Below, piece after piece: positions 22,100-33,839 of a stretch of DNA of 64,000 nt. Every line of letters starts with the position of its first letter. Position 1 is the stretch's first letter. The DNA lies in the NCBI GenBank assembly GCA_051453625.1, contig JBOZIK010000001.1, positions 263,664,417 through 263,728,416 of the forward strand, read 5' to 3'. Below the pieces are notes generated by a model that saw only the letters and a program-made list of their open reading frames with translations, did not search any database and was not told where the DNA came from. The position numbers and the translations under genes were made by a program. This DNA comes from Welwitschia mirabilis. Taxonomy: Eukaryota > Gnetophyta > Gnetopsida > Welwitschiales.

Positions 22100-23612
22100 A
22101 AATATCTATCTTTTTAGTAATAGGGATAAATGTAAATTAACAGAACTACATTTTACTTGTATCAATTGTTTTAGTGAAGCCTATTTTTCTGAAGAGATAT
22201 CCATCATTTAACCTTATGTGAATGTAATTTTTTTAGATAGTTTATCTTTTTCCACATTTATTAACTTGATTTCACTTCAGTTTTTCATCATGTAGTATGT
22301 TTAAGCCTTTCAAGCTTTTGCAAATAATGGATGATCAATTGGATTTTAGCCAATTGAAAGGCATTTAAATATCTATGAACTCTCATTCTAAGAGTGGAAA
22401 ATGAACTTAATTAAACTTATCATGTTGTGTTCTCTGTCTCTTCATCAACTTCATTTTATAAGGTTGCAAAGATAATGAATAAGTGTCTTTTCATATCTAT
22501 GAAAAAGAAATAGAAAAAGAAAAAGAAATAATTTTGAAAAGAAAAATATCAATGTATATTATGAAAGAACTTTTACTAAGAACTCCTACTCTATCTCAGG
22601 GATTACCACACTAGGGGCAAAGTTGCTCAATAGCCTATGTTTTGTCTAATGCATCCTACCACTTGTGATAAAAACAAGTTCAATGGTTTAGAAATGAGTA
22701 CTTCGTAATGGAACGAATTCAAGGTAAAAGGAGGTATACCTTCAAGTATGCTGTGATTATTACATTATCAAGTATTACTAATTTGCAACCATTTTTTAAG
22801 TTGATGCTTGAGACTATAGCTATGATATGTTAGTTTTACTTAAGACATCATCATTTTCATCCATCCTATTCAAATAAAAATACGATTTTTTATTGATTTA
22901 GAAATCATGCATCTTTAATCGAGAATAAGAGACTATTAGTAAGTGATCAAATTCAAGTAAAATATGTTCTAATGTAATGTTTTTGTTTGTCTTCATTAAG
23001 CTAGATAATTTCAAAGTTATTAACCATACTTTTCTATTTAGTGTAGAACCAAAGGATTAGAGAAATCAATGTGATATTTTGTAAAATATTTGAATTTCTC
23101 TTTATTTCAAGTAAGGTATTGGGTTTTGAGAGATTAAGATTAAGGATCTATATAGTTCAATGTTTGTTTTCATGATGCTTAGGTTATTGCCTTTTCCTTT
23201 TTTATTTTATGTTTGTGTCCTTTCTTCTTACCTCTCACCTTTTATTTTACATCTCTTAAACCTTTTAACTTATTCCTTATAAACATAACAAATAAGATTA
23301 TTTAAAATTCAAGATGAATTTTATCTACTTCATGGGGATGAAATCTTTGGAATTATCAAAAGATTGGCTTTAACTAGAATGAATTTGTATATTGAAAATA
23401 TGGTTTTTTATATAGAACTAAAACCATTGCTTTGAATGTAATGCATATCATGCTCATGATGTTTAATCAGAATATCTTTTTCATATGATAAAATGAGATG
23501 CACTTCATGTTTAATAATATGAGATCCTCTATACTTAAGTGTTATTTTTTATCCCTTTTTTAATTTAACTTGCTTCTATACTTTTCTGCTTTCTTTGTCA
23601 AGGACTAACAAA
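22100..23612 (+). other. 3' leader of the first internal region
   Basis: Non-coding AT-rich DNA collinear with 26560-28060. Its last 700 bases are also collinear with the minus strand of 33150-32430 and 62460-61760 (shared: ttttacatc, atctacttcatg.gg, tacttaagtgttat, tcaaggactaacaaatgctt). Conservation across pol-less and pol-bearing elements suggests cis functions for reverse transcription or packaging. Confidence 0.6.
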
Positions 23613-23629
23613 TGCTTAGTGGGGAGCTA
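23613..23629 (+). other. Polypurine tract before LTR 2
   Basis: The sequence ..gcttagtggggagcta directly precedes TGTTG of the next LTR. The same position reads gcttagtaggggaata before LTR 3 and, on the minus strand, cttagttggggacta at 32409-32423. This marks plus-strand DNA priming. Confidence 0.7.
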
Positions 23630-24555
23630 TGTTGCAATCCAAATTGGCCATATTTAAAATCATGTTTATATGTGTTTTCAGGTCCTTTTTACAAGTTTAA
23701 TGCTTAAATTGACCACTTTTAATGGCAAAGACTAAAGATGAAGAAATAATAATACTTTGAATCAAAATGGAGTAATTATTAAGAATTTGAGAAAGAAATG
23801 TGGAAGAAGACTTAACACTAAAATATATTACATCAAGAAGACATTATGCCAAGAAGACATTATGCAAAGAAGATTTTACACCAAGAAGACATTCCACATA
23901 AGCAAGAAGATGTTACACCAAGAAGACATTATACCTCCATAAGAATATGTTATATTAGGAAGATATTAAACCAAGAAGACATTACATCAAAAAATGTTAC
24001 ATTAAGAAAGACATTAGACTAAGAAGACATTACATCAATAAGACATTACATAAAGAAGACATATGAAATAAGATGCTATAGTAAGAAGATGTTACAAAAT
24101 CAATGATGTGATTAGTCTTAATCTGTTGCTACTTCTTGGTGACCTAAATAGTCAATTCAAACATATAATTACCCATCTTCCATATGATCTTCCTTATGAT
24201 TTATGTTGATTACATTTAAGTGACAAGTGTTTATAGTTGATATAGATCATAAGGGCCAATTTGGATGATAACAATTTGGTATACTCAGTTAGAACTTGTA
24301 TTTAGATTGCATTCATCTTATGTGCATCCATTGCATTGTGTTTTAATTAAGAATAGAAATTTATTTAAGAACCTGTACTTCTTTGAAGCAATCTTCTTAC
24401 TTTATCTTTAAAATTTCTCTTCAAATTATGATAAATAGATTAAATCCTACATACTAGTACATTTCATGTGTGTTTTATTAAAGATTTATAGGAACTAATG
24501 ATAAAAAATTTATTTAAAAAAATACTAGTTTGAGCACATTATTCATAGCCCAACA
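23630..24555 (+). repeat. LTR 2 of the tandem array (shared LTR)
   Basis: It begins TGTTGCAATCCAAATTGGCC and ends GCCCAACA. It is about 190 bp shorter than LTR 1, mainly in the section after the minisatellite: the stretch with tcattgaggagttatta near 19563 is missing. It carries both a polypurine tract upstream and a PBS downstream, which is what identifies the array as tandem. Confidence 0.8.
23795..24105 (+). repeat. 16-bp minisatellite inside LTR 2
   Basis: Copies of TTA(C/T)NCCAAGAAGACA run from about 23815, with the same 21-bp CATAA variants as in LTR 1. Order and number of units differ from LTR 1 and LTR 3, so the array has been expanding and contracting. Confidence 0.8.
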
Positions 24556-24558
24556 AAT

Positions 24559-24576
24559 TGGTGTCATTTCTGGGAA
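24559..24576 (+). other. Degenerate primer-binding site
   Basis: TGGTGTCATTTCTGGGAA matches the tRNA-Asp type site at 12 of 18 positions and lies 3 bases inside LTR 2. Confidence 0.65.
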
Positions 24577-25319
24577 GAAGTTTAAGGAAGTTTTAAAGGT
24601 TTAATCTTATTTCATAGGTAACTAATTTGGTTTTAAGTTATTTGTTTGTGTAATGTGTAATACAGTTTTTCTTTTCTTTTCTTGGTTTAGGTTACATGTT
24701 TGTTTTCCTAGTTTAGCTTAAATTTTAATTTGTTTTCTAGTTTTTTCTTTTATGTTTTAATTTTTGTAAGTTTTCATTTCTATGTTATTCTTAGTTTTGT
24801 GTGTAAACTTGAAGACTATAACCTTAGGTCTACTTTTTAGACTTAGCTTAATACTTGAAATTACCATATAAAATTTATATTTATCTCACAATTTTAATAT
24901 TGAGAAATACTTAATGAGATTGATCTATTCCTTGTGCTTTGAGAGATTCTAATGATTATCTTTCTTACTATGCTAATTAATTATTTTTATTCCATATTCT
25001 TATTTATTTATATGGATAATGATTAAAAAACCCCTTTGAGAAATATGATTTGGAAAAAAGAGAAATATTGTACATAATGATAAAAGAACATTATGAGAAA
25101 TATTTGCAAAAAAAAAAGTGGTTAGTAAAAAAATGATGTTGAAACTAGGAATTGGGCCTCTTTCTTTTTTCAACCTCCCTATTTTTCCCCCTCTTCTTTT
25201 CAATCTTCATGTAGAAATTACAATGAGCATTTTCAACATTTTAGCATTCTACCTCATTTAGAGAGGCATTCCACAAATGATTTGGCATACCTCAACAATC
25301 TTTCATAGACAAAAAGGAA

Positions 25320-26190
25320 TAAAAAAGTAGATTTTGTATATCCACCAAGTTCTTTCAACCAAGATGACTTACTTCATAATTTAATAAAGGAACTTAAGAA
25401 GATGTAAGCGATTACTAACAAAAACATTAAAAATTGAAATAAGAGCATTAGAGATCTTATAAGAGGTGCTTCAATAAATAATGTTACGAAATTAACTATC
25501 TCAAGGTTATCTTACAACACAACATTCGCAACCCTCAAACACTATGCCTACTATTTCTTACTTTGAGAATAATAAGGAAGAAAACATCCAAAGTGCTACA
25601 CATAGTAATATATTTTATTTTGATGAAGAGGATTTAGATGATCCATGTCTGATAGAAGATATACAATATGATGACAATGAAATTTTAACTCACCTACCAA
25701 ATAATAAAGGTATGAATGACTATTTATCAAATGATGATATTGAGATAATAGATTATATTTCCAATATCCACTTACTATTAGAAAATTAAGATGAAATAGA
25801 GGAATCAATTCATGAGAAATCTGAAAATGTTTCAATCTATAATGAAGATAATAATCACATTTATCTTTGTGAGTTTTTTGAATAATCTCCTAACTTAGAG
25901 ATTGAGGAGGTACAATAAGTTGATGATGAAAATGATAAAGAAAAGAAGGATAAGAAATAAGTTACAAGTAATTAACCAAATCAAATAGAGGATAGACTTC
26001 ATACATTTCATAAAGCAATTAAACTTGAAGAGTCTAACCCTATTCAAAATGTCCCTTCATCTTTCCCACTTATGATTTTAAGTGAAAATGAAAACACTAT
26101 TCTTCTTGTAAATCTAATTCCACATTATATATTACCTTTGAAAAATATGATTTTTAATTTTCTGGAAATTTAAATTGGTAAAATCCTTAC
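25320..26190 (+). pseudogene. Acidic frame of the non-autonomous element, copy 2
   Basis: The same series of blocks as at 20700-21590. The longest open piece is 25544-25786 (MPTISYFENNKEEN..YFDEEDLDDPCLIEDIQYDDN..DDIEIIDYISNIHLLLEN). After one stop it continues in frame (IEESIHEKSENVSIYNEDNN), then an acidic Asp/Glu/Lys stretch and NQIEDRLHTFHKAIKLEESN near 25975-26035. This copy extends further than copy 1 before it decays (IQNVPSSFPLMILSENENTI). Stops and shifts differ from copy 1, so the two decayed independently. Confidence 0.6.
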
Positions 26191-28077
26191 CTTCTTAATG
26201 AAAATCCATGTCTTGAGTTAAATGTTAGGAAGCTTCTTAGTCTTACTAATCATGCCCCAATTGGTCATTCTAAGAAGCCTTCAAAAATTTCTTGGATACA
26301 TTCTTTGAATAGTACTCTTAATGATTCATGGAATGATAATTATGCTTTACATCAATTCAAAAAAATATTATTTGTTTAATGAAGTTTATTAATCCTTCAT
26401 CTTTTATTTAGCTTGTGTAAATTGTGTTATTAAGGTATTATTCATCTATTTTCTTTTCCACAAATTAATTTTACTAAAAAACGATCATATACCTTTCATT
26501 TTATATTAATTAGTTTCTATTTGATTTGATCCTTAGTTTTCTAAAAAAGTACAATGTAATAACTATGTTGAAGTATCTATCTTTTTGGAAATAGGGATAA
26601 ATTCAAAGTAATAGAACTACATTCGACTTGTAGTAATTGATTTAGTCGAGCCACTTTTTCTGAAGAGATATCCACTACTTACCATTATGTGAATGCAAAT
26701 TTTTTAGATAGTTTCTCTTTTTCTATATTTATTAACTTGATTTTATTTTACTTTTTCAACATGTAGTATGTTTAAGAATTTCAAGCTTTTGCAAATTATG
26801 AATGATCAATTCAAATTTAGCCAATTGGAAGACATTTAAATGTCTATGAACTATTATTCTAAGAGAGGAAAATAAACTTCATTAATTTGCTCATGTTGTA
26901 TGCTTTATCTATTTATCAAATTCATTTTGTAAGGCTATAATTTATTAGTACTTTGATAATGAATAAGTGTGTTTTTATATTTGCGAAAAAGAAATAGAAA
27001 ACGAAAAAGAAAGAATATTTGGAAGAATAATACCAATTTATATTATGAAAGAACTTTTAATAATCAATCTTAATATATCTTGAGGATTACCACACCATGA
27101 GCAAAGTTACTTAACAGTCTATGTGTTGTCTGATGGATCCTATTACTTATGATTAAAAAAAGGTGAGTGGTTCAGAAATGAGCACTCTATAATTGGAGGA
27201 ATCTAAGGTAAAAGGAGGTATACCTTGAAATGTATTGTGATTATGAAATTATCACTTGTTACCAACTTATAGTCATTTGTTAAGTTGATGCTTGAGACTA
27301 TAACTATGATATGTTAATTTTAATTAGCACATCGTCATTTTCATCTATGTTATTTAAATAAAAATCTGACGTTGTATTGATCTAGTAATCATGCATCTTT
27401 AATCAGAAAAGAGAGACTATTAGTAAGTGATCAACTTCAAGTAAAATATGTTCTAATGCAATGTATTTGTTTCTATTCATTAAGCTAGATAATTTTAAAG
27501 TTATTAATCATACTTTTTCTATTTTGCATGGGACCGAAGAATGAGAGAAATACATTTGATATTTTATAAAATATTTGCATTTCTATTTATTTTTAATAAA
27601 GCATTGGGATTTGAGAGATTAATATTAATGATATAAGTAGTTCAATGTTTTTTTTTTATGATTCTTTGGCTTACGCTCATTTATTTTTTTATTTTGTGTT
27701 TGTGTCTTTCCTACTTATCTTTCACTTTTCATTTTACATCCCTTGAAATTTATTTAAAATTTAGGACAAATTTTTCTACTTCATAGGAGTGGAATCTTTG
27801 GAATTATCAAAAGAGTGGCTTTAATTGGAATGAATTTGTATATTAAAAATATGTTTTTATATAGGACTAAAACCATTGCTTTGAATGTAATGCATATCTT
27901 TCTCATGATGTTTAATTGAAATACCTTTTTCATACGCTAAAACAACATGTACCCTATGTTTAAAAATCTAAGAACCTTTATACTTAAGTGTTATTTTTCA
28001 TTGCTTTTTTAATTTAGCTTACTTATATTTTTTTTGCTTTTTTTATCAAGAACTGATAAGTGCTTAGTAGGGGAATA

Positions 28078-29217
28078 TGTTGTGAGCTGAATTAGCCATA
28101 TTTAATATCATATTTGAAGTGTTTTTTTGGGTCCTTTTTACAGGTATAATGCTTAAATTGACCACTTTTGATGGCAAAGACGAAATACAAAGAAATAATG
28201 ATAATTTGAATCAAAATGGAGTTATTATTAAGCATTTGAAAAAGATGTGTGAAAGAAGACATTACACTTTACATCAAGAATATGTTAGTCCAATAAGATG
28301 TTATGTGAATAAGATGTTACATCAAGAAGATGTTACGCCAAGAAGACATTTCACATAATTAAGAGGATGTTATGCCAAGATGACGTTACATCAGGAAGAC
28401 ATTCCACATAATTAAGAAGATTTTATGCTAAGTAGATATTACACCAAGAAGATATTACATCAAAAATGTTTTACATCAAGTAAGACGTTATACCAAGAAG
28501 ACATTACATCAAGAAAACATTACATAAAGAAGTCATGTGAAAGAAGATGTTACAAATTCGGTGATATAATCAGTCTTATTCCATTACTACTCCTTGGTGA
28601 CTTGAATAGTCAGTGCAAAACTATAAACACCCATCTTAGGTTTCCCATCTACTTATCTTGGTTGCATCAATTATTCTTATGACAAATTGAAGAGTAATTA
28701 AGAAAAGGATCCATCCTAGTTACAGATAAGGGAGTCTCTTGATGTTGAGTTATGTCTCCTTCATTAAGGAGTTCTTACTTTATAATTGGATGTGAAAAAT
28801 TTAATTAATAAATTATTAGTTTAAGTGTCCTTTTTAATTCTTTCTTATGATCTTCCTTATGGTTTATGTTGATTACATTTAAATGAAAGGTATTTGTAGT
28901 TGATATAGATCATAAGGGCCAACTTGAATAATAACAAGTTGGTATGCTCAGTTAGAACTTGCATTGAGGTTGCATTAATTCTACATTCATGCATTACATT
29001 ACATTTTAATTAAGAATAAGAATTTATTTAAAATGTAATATTCTTTAAAGCAATCTTCTTACTTACTCTTTGAAATTTCTTTTCAAATTATGACATGTGA
29101 ATTAACTCTCACATACTAGTGCATTTTGTGTGTGTTTTATTAAAGAATTACAGGTATTAAAGATAAAAATTCATTCAAAAGAAATAGCGTTTTGAGCACA
29201 TGATTCATAAGCTAATA
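28078..29217 (+). repeat. LTR 3 of the tandem array (3' LTR)
   Basis: It begins TGTTGTGAGCTGAATTAGCC and ends ..AGCTAATA. No PBS follows (next bases gtcaaatagttg), so it is the outer 3' LTR. It contains the minisatellite at about 28240-28555 and the section with tcattaaggagttcttac that LTR 2 lacks. Confidence 0.8.
28240..28555 (+). repeat. 16-bp minisatellite inside LTR 3
   Basis: Imperfect copies of TTACACCAAGAAGACA again alternate with 21-bp CATAATTAAGA variants. Overlapping 79- and 85-codon frames here (28119-28358, 28425-28682) are translations of the repeat. Confidence 0.8.
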
Positions 29218-29754
29218 GTCAAATAGTTGAAAAAAAATCAAAAATATGCCTGGCATAAAAATATATCATTATTTTACATTAAATTTACCTGATCTTCTTA
29301 GATATTCTTATATCGAATATCATTTTATTTTTCTGGTTGTACTTGTGTATTAGGCATCATTTATTTAATCATTATATCAAAAGCACATTTAATTTTAAAG
29401 TGATACTAGGCTAAAACTAATCACAATATCTTTCTTTAGAAGCTAAGGATTATTAGAAAATCTTTTACTTTAAGAGTTTTTAGAAAAATATTTGATTATA
29501 TCTTGAGTAGCTATTGCAATAAAGGAACAAATTAAGGTTTATTTAACATACTTTTTTGTGTGTAAATTTTAGTTCGGTTAATGCCATATCATTTTTATTA
29601 TTGTTAGTTCTTTTTACTTTAAGAAAATTCATAGAAGTTTCCCTCTTTGCAACTCCCCTGTAGGAAACATATCCTAACAATAGACATCAAAATAAGTTAT
29701 TAGGATATCCAAGTTGTTTTATTACATCTCATGTGATGTAATAGGTAGAGAATA
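29218..29754. other. AT-rich DNA before the copia gag remnant
   Basis: No gene is seen. It probably contains the 5' leader of the copia element whose gag starts near 29755, but no LTR end or tRNA-Met PBS (TGGTATCAGAGC) is visible. Confidence 0.4.
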
Positions 29755-30247
29755 TGAAAGGCCAATCAACTAGAAATTCTCCATACTCTAGTGAAGATAA
29801 CTATGAATTTTGAAAGACTAGAACATAAGTATTCATTAAGGATATGATTTTTAACTACTAGAAAATAGTGGAGAATGGATTCAAACCTCTTAAAATAGTA
29901 TAACTATTTATGGAGTTAGTGTTTTAGTTATGAAAGAGAGAAAGGGATGTACCAATAAAAAGAAAGATGATGTCATGTTCAATAAGAAATATATAAACAC
30001 ACTATGGTAGGGAGTAAATCTAGAGGACTATAAGAAGATAAGGAACTTTACTACATCTAAGAAAATATGGGAATATTTAGAAGTTATGTATGACAAAAAA
30101 TTAATTCAAGAAGATAAAAAAATAATTCTGATGATCTAGTCTGAGAGAATTAAAATGCAAGATGATGAAATATTCTCTAAGTTTAGTAAGTTGATGGACA
30201 CTATGAATGATCTATGTAACTTGATGAATAATTATCAACTAGTCTAA
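29755..30247 (+). pseudogene. Ty1/copia gag remnant (DUF4219 and UBN2 region)
   Basis: The plus strand at about 29759 reads GQSTRNSPYSSEDNYEF, stop, KTRT, stop, VFIKDMIFNY, stop, KIVENGFKPLK. This is the typical start of plant copia gag (G.ST.PP.F.GENY..WK.RM..FI). Two of those stops replace Trp codons. After a broken stretch, about 30033-30240 reads NFTTSKKIWEYLEVMYDKKL, then SERIKMQDDEIFSKFSKLMD and NDLCNLMNNYQLV. This is the UBN2 signature (T.KE.WD.LE..YE...V......L...YE..KM...E.I). The frame is cut at 30247 by the LTR of the gypsy element to the right. The rest of the element was not found. Confidence 0.7.
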
Positions 30248-32408
30248 TATTAGGATGCGAATCATGTATTTAAATTAATATTTGTTTCCATAAATATCTG
30301 ATCTTTGGTATCTACAAATATTTAATATGATTAACATAAAAAGCACTGGTATGTAAAAGTCAACCTAGTTGTCATACTCTAGAAAGGAAATTCAAAGAAG
30401 AAGCTAAAATATTATTATAAAGGATTAATATCTAACTTTTAGAATAATAAATTGATTAAAATGTAATAATGTAATGAATGCATTATTAAATGCAATATGC
30501 ATAAATGAATGCAACCTAAATGAAGATTCTAATCAAGTGTGCCAACTTGTCCTCTAAGTTGACCCTCATAACCTATATCAATTACAAATAATTATCACTT
30601 AAGAGTAATCAACATAAGCTATAAGGTAGATAAGAAGAATATAGAGAAGAACAATTCAACTGATATTTCATTAATTGAAATGTTCACATCTACTTACAAA
30701 GTAAGAGTCCCTTTGTGAAGAATACATAGTCCAACATCAAGCAACACACTTTTCTGTAATGGTTACAAAGCAATAACTCCTTAATGAAGGAGACATAGTC
30801 TAACACCAAGCAATGTCCTTCTTTACAACTAATGAATGGATCTTTTACCCAATTTCTCTTTAATTTATCATAAGAATAGTCGATACAATCTAAATGAGTA
30901 AAAGGAGACCTAAGGAGAGTATTTATAATATTTAGAATAACTATTAGAATCATTAAAGAGTCATAACTACTCAAGAAACTATCATAACAATGATTACAAA
31001 TGTGATTCAAAGAAGAAGTTAAAAGATTACTACAAATGATTAACATCTAAATTTTAGAATAATAAATTGATTAAAATGTAATAATGCAATGCATTATTAA
31101 ATGCAATATTCACAAATGAATGTAACCTAAATGAAGATTCTAATCAAGTGTGCCAATTTGTCCTCCAAGTTGGCCCTCATAACATATATCAATTACAAAT
31201 AACTATCACTTAAGAGTAATCAACATAAGCTATAAGGCAGATAAGAAGAATATAGAAAAGAACAATTCAACCAATATTTCATTAATTAAAATGTTCACAT
31301 CTAGTTGTAAAGTAAGAGCTCCATAGTGAAGAAGACATAGTCCAACATCAAGCAACACCCTTGTCTGTAACGGTTACAAAGCAATAACTTCTTAATGAAG
31401 GAGACATAGTCTAACATCAAGTAATTTCCTTCTCTATAACTAATTAATGAATCTTTTAATTAATTACTCTTTAATTTATCATAAGAATAGTTGATACAGT
31501 AAATGAGTAAATGGAAAACCTAAGAACGGTATTTATAGTATTTGGAATGACTATTAGAATTGCCAAAGAGTCATAACTACTCAAGAGGCTATCATAACAA
31601 TGATTACAGATGTGATGAAGTTTTGTTTTGTATTATTCATGTATGTCATCCACTAGGGTGTTATCCAAATAACCAGATAGACAATCATTGATCCTTTATA
31701 TTATTATAACTCTTTGTCTTCTACATGCCTTCTTGGTGATGATAGGATTTTCATGTTCCTTATGTCATCTTGGCTGTTATGTGGATGACCGTGTGGATGA
31801 ATGATAGTAGTAAGAATTATAACTTTTGTTTCTCTGGATCATGATAGTCATACTGAGTGTTATTTAGACAACTAGATGGATAACTGTTCACAAAAACCTA
31901 TTTCCTCTATTTATTAATCATGTTAGTTATCCTCTTGATGTCGTCTAGATGATAAGGTATACGATAGTTGTTCTTCATTCTTTTTTACTTTCTTTGTTAT
32001 GATTGGCTTTCAAAATATGTGGAGTTTCGTCTAAAAAATATAGTGGATGATAGTCTTTTTAGTTATATTTTGGCCTTTTAATCATCATCCATCCACATAG
32101 AGTGCTATAGGTATAGAATGCAAGCATTCACATACTCTAAAACTATCGTCTTCTAAGAGGGATAAGCTAGTATGTCTAGTTATTATCTTACTTAGAATGC
32201 ATACAGTCTACATTAGATCCATGATGTTCTAGAAATGCTATGGAGTGTGAAATGTATCCAAAAATGGTTCATTATCGATAAATTTGGCGTTTTACATGAT
32301 CATCTTGATTGAACTTTAGATTCTTCCTATTTGGCTTAGAAACCTACTAAAATTATTTGAAACATGCTTTAAACATACTATTAAATATTACTAATTTAAC
32401 TCACAACA
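30248..32408 (-). repeat. 3' LTR with internal 615-bp tandem duplication
   Basis: On the minus strand it starts TGTTGTGAGTTAAATTAG at 32408, after the polypurine tract, and ends at about 30248 inside copia gag. A block of about 615 bp occurs twice (30391-31005 and 31006-31620), each beginning ttcaaagaagaag and ending near tgattaca(a/g)atgtgat. This explains why this LTR is ~2.16 kb against ~1.47 kb for its relative at 50202-51669. It lacks the 16-bp minisatellite of the plus-strand array. A 118-codon frame at 30690-31046 is LTR sequence, not a gene. Confidence 0.75.
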
Positions 32409-32425
32409 TAGTCCCCAACTAAGAA
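32409..32425 (-). other. Polypurine tract
   Basis: The minus strand reads cttagttggggacta immediately before TGTTG of the 3' LTR, the same motif and position as in the plus-strand array. Confidence 0.7.
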
Positions 32426-33839
32426 TTTGTTAGTCCTTGATAAAGAATGTAGAAAAGGGATTAAAGTTAGCCAAATTGAAAAAAAGATAAAACATAACAC
32501 TTAAGTATAAAAGATATTATATTGTTAAACATAGAATGCATACTATAAAGATATTCCACTTTAATATCATAAGAAAGATATGTATTGAATTTAAAGTTTT
32601 AATATTTTAGAACTTTGAATAACATATGTTTATTAAATAAATTTCTTTAATTAAAGACAATCTTTTAAGGATTCTAAAGGTTCCACCCTCATGAAGTAGA
32701 TAAATTTATCCTAACTTTTTAAGTAAATGTACTTGCAATAATTAGAAAGAATAAGATAAAATTAATAATGGATGTAAAATAAGAAAGAAAAGCAAAAACC
32801 AAAAAAAAAAACAACTAGATAAGGAAAAATGGAAATAAAATTAAGGGCCAAGAATGAACAATGAGTATCATCTTTATTGTGTATTAGGACTTAATAATTT
32901 TAAACAAGAAGACTAGAAAATGATAAAGTTCTTATCATTGTTTAATAAAAAAGCAAGTGAATGACTTTAAGATAACTAATTTGTAACTAAGAAAATTAAA
33001 ACTAAAAATTAACAACATGGGATAAGAAAATATTAAGTAGTTTGCCATAAATGTTAACCTAGCAAGATTCCTTGAAGAAAATCATAAGGCTACTTGATGT
33101 AAAGATGCATGATTCATTATAAAAATATTACAGTTTATCATTCAATAAGGCTATGAAAGGATCAATATTTAAAGATTATTTAAAAAGTATCAATTAATAT
33201 TTGGACTATAATTTAATTCATATTCATCTTTTAGTGATTATGTCATCTAATGATCAATACACTGAAAAGTCCTCAAGGCATTTTTGCCTTAGGATAATCA
33301 AAATCAAGTGGGGTATTAATAAATACCATTCTTCATGATGAGGGGAGTGTAACCACTACCAAGAAAGTAAGGATTCACAAGCAAATATAGATCATGACCA
33401 AATAACCCTCTAGTAGGGTTTTCATAGTTATCGTATCATATTGCTAAAGGTTCTCTTAAGGAAATTTGCCTTGATGCACTTGTGATAGGACAATATGATA
33501 TATTTTTAAGGAGGGTTAACTTTTTATGTTATTTTCTCTTTAATTATTTTATTTTTATACACTTGGAATTTCAATTTAATAGCATTGATTGATCATTGGA
33601 GTTAAAATAAAGTAATCAAGGAGATTGTTTTAGATGTAGAAATATCTGAAGATTAGATAAATTCAATCTTTTTCACTATAATTCCCAAAGTAAGAGATTA
33701 CTTAATCATGATAAGACATATGAAATTTAAACATAAATCAAATTAAAGATGATCAAGTAGGATCATAACTTAAATAAAGAAATGGAACTAACAGAAGATT
33801 TAGAAGATGGAAAAGGAAAAATCCTTCTATTTTTCCTCA
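32426..33839 (-). other. 3' leader with a conserved short frame remnant
   Basis: Non-coding AT-rich DNA between integrase and the polypurine tract. It is collinear with 61760-63220 (shared on the plus strand: cataatcctaaagatg-like words, tacttgatgtaaagatgca, aagtcctcaaggcatttttgcctta against aagtccttcaggattttttgcctta). Near 33500-33250 the minus strand still reads VHQGKF and then decays, corresponding to the open frame at 62600-62824. Confidence 0.55.

Larger units (their letters stand above)
18894..29217 (+). mobile_element. Tandem LTR array: three LTRs and two pol-less internal regions
   Basis: Plus-strand order is LTR (18894-20009), internal (20010-23629), LTR (23630-24555), internal (24556-28077), LTR (28078-29217). 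The middle LTR has a polypurine tract before it and a PBS after it, so it serves as 3' LTR of the first unit and 5' LTR of the second. The two internal regions are collinear throughout: leader, acidic frame, 3' leader with the same landmarks. Neither contains protease, RT or integrase. This is a non-autonomous gypsy (LARD-type) element, probably mobilised by relatives of the element at 30248-40345, which shares its LTR ends and 3' leader. The outer 5-mers differ (tttaa and gtcaa), so no target duplication is evident. Confidence 0.8.

Noticed and set aside
18889-29222. Target-site duplication of the tandem array
   Set aside because: The outer 5-mers tttaa and gtcaa differ at two of five positions, so the match is no better than chance in AT-rich DNA.
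30690-31046. 118-codon minus-strand protein
   Set aside because: It lies in the duplicated LTR block; the related block at 31300-31650 does not keep the frame.
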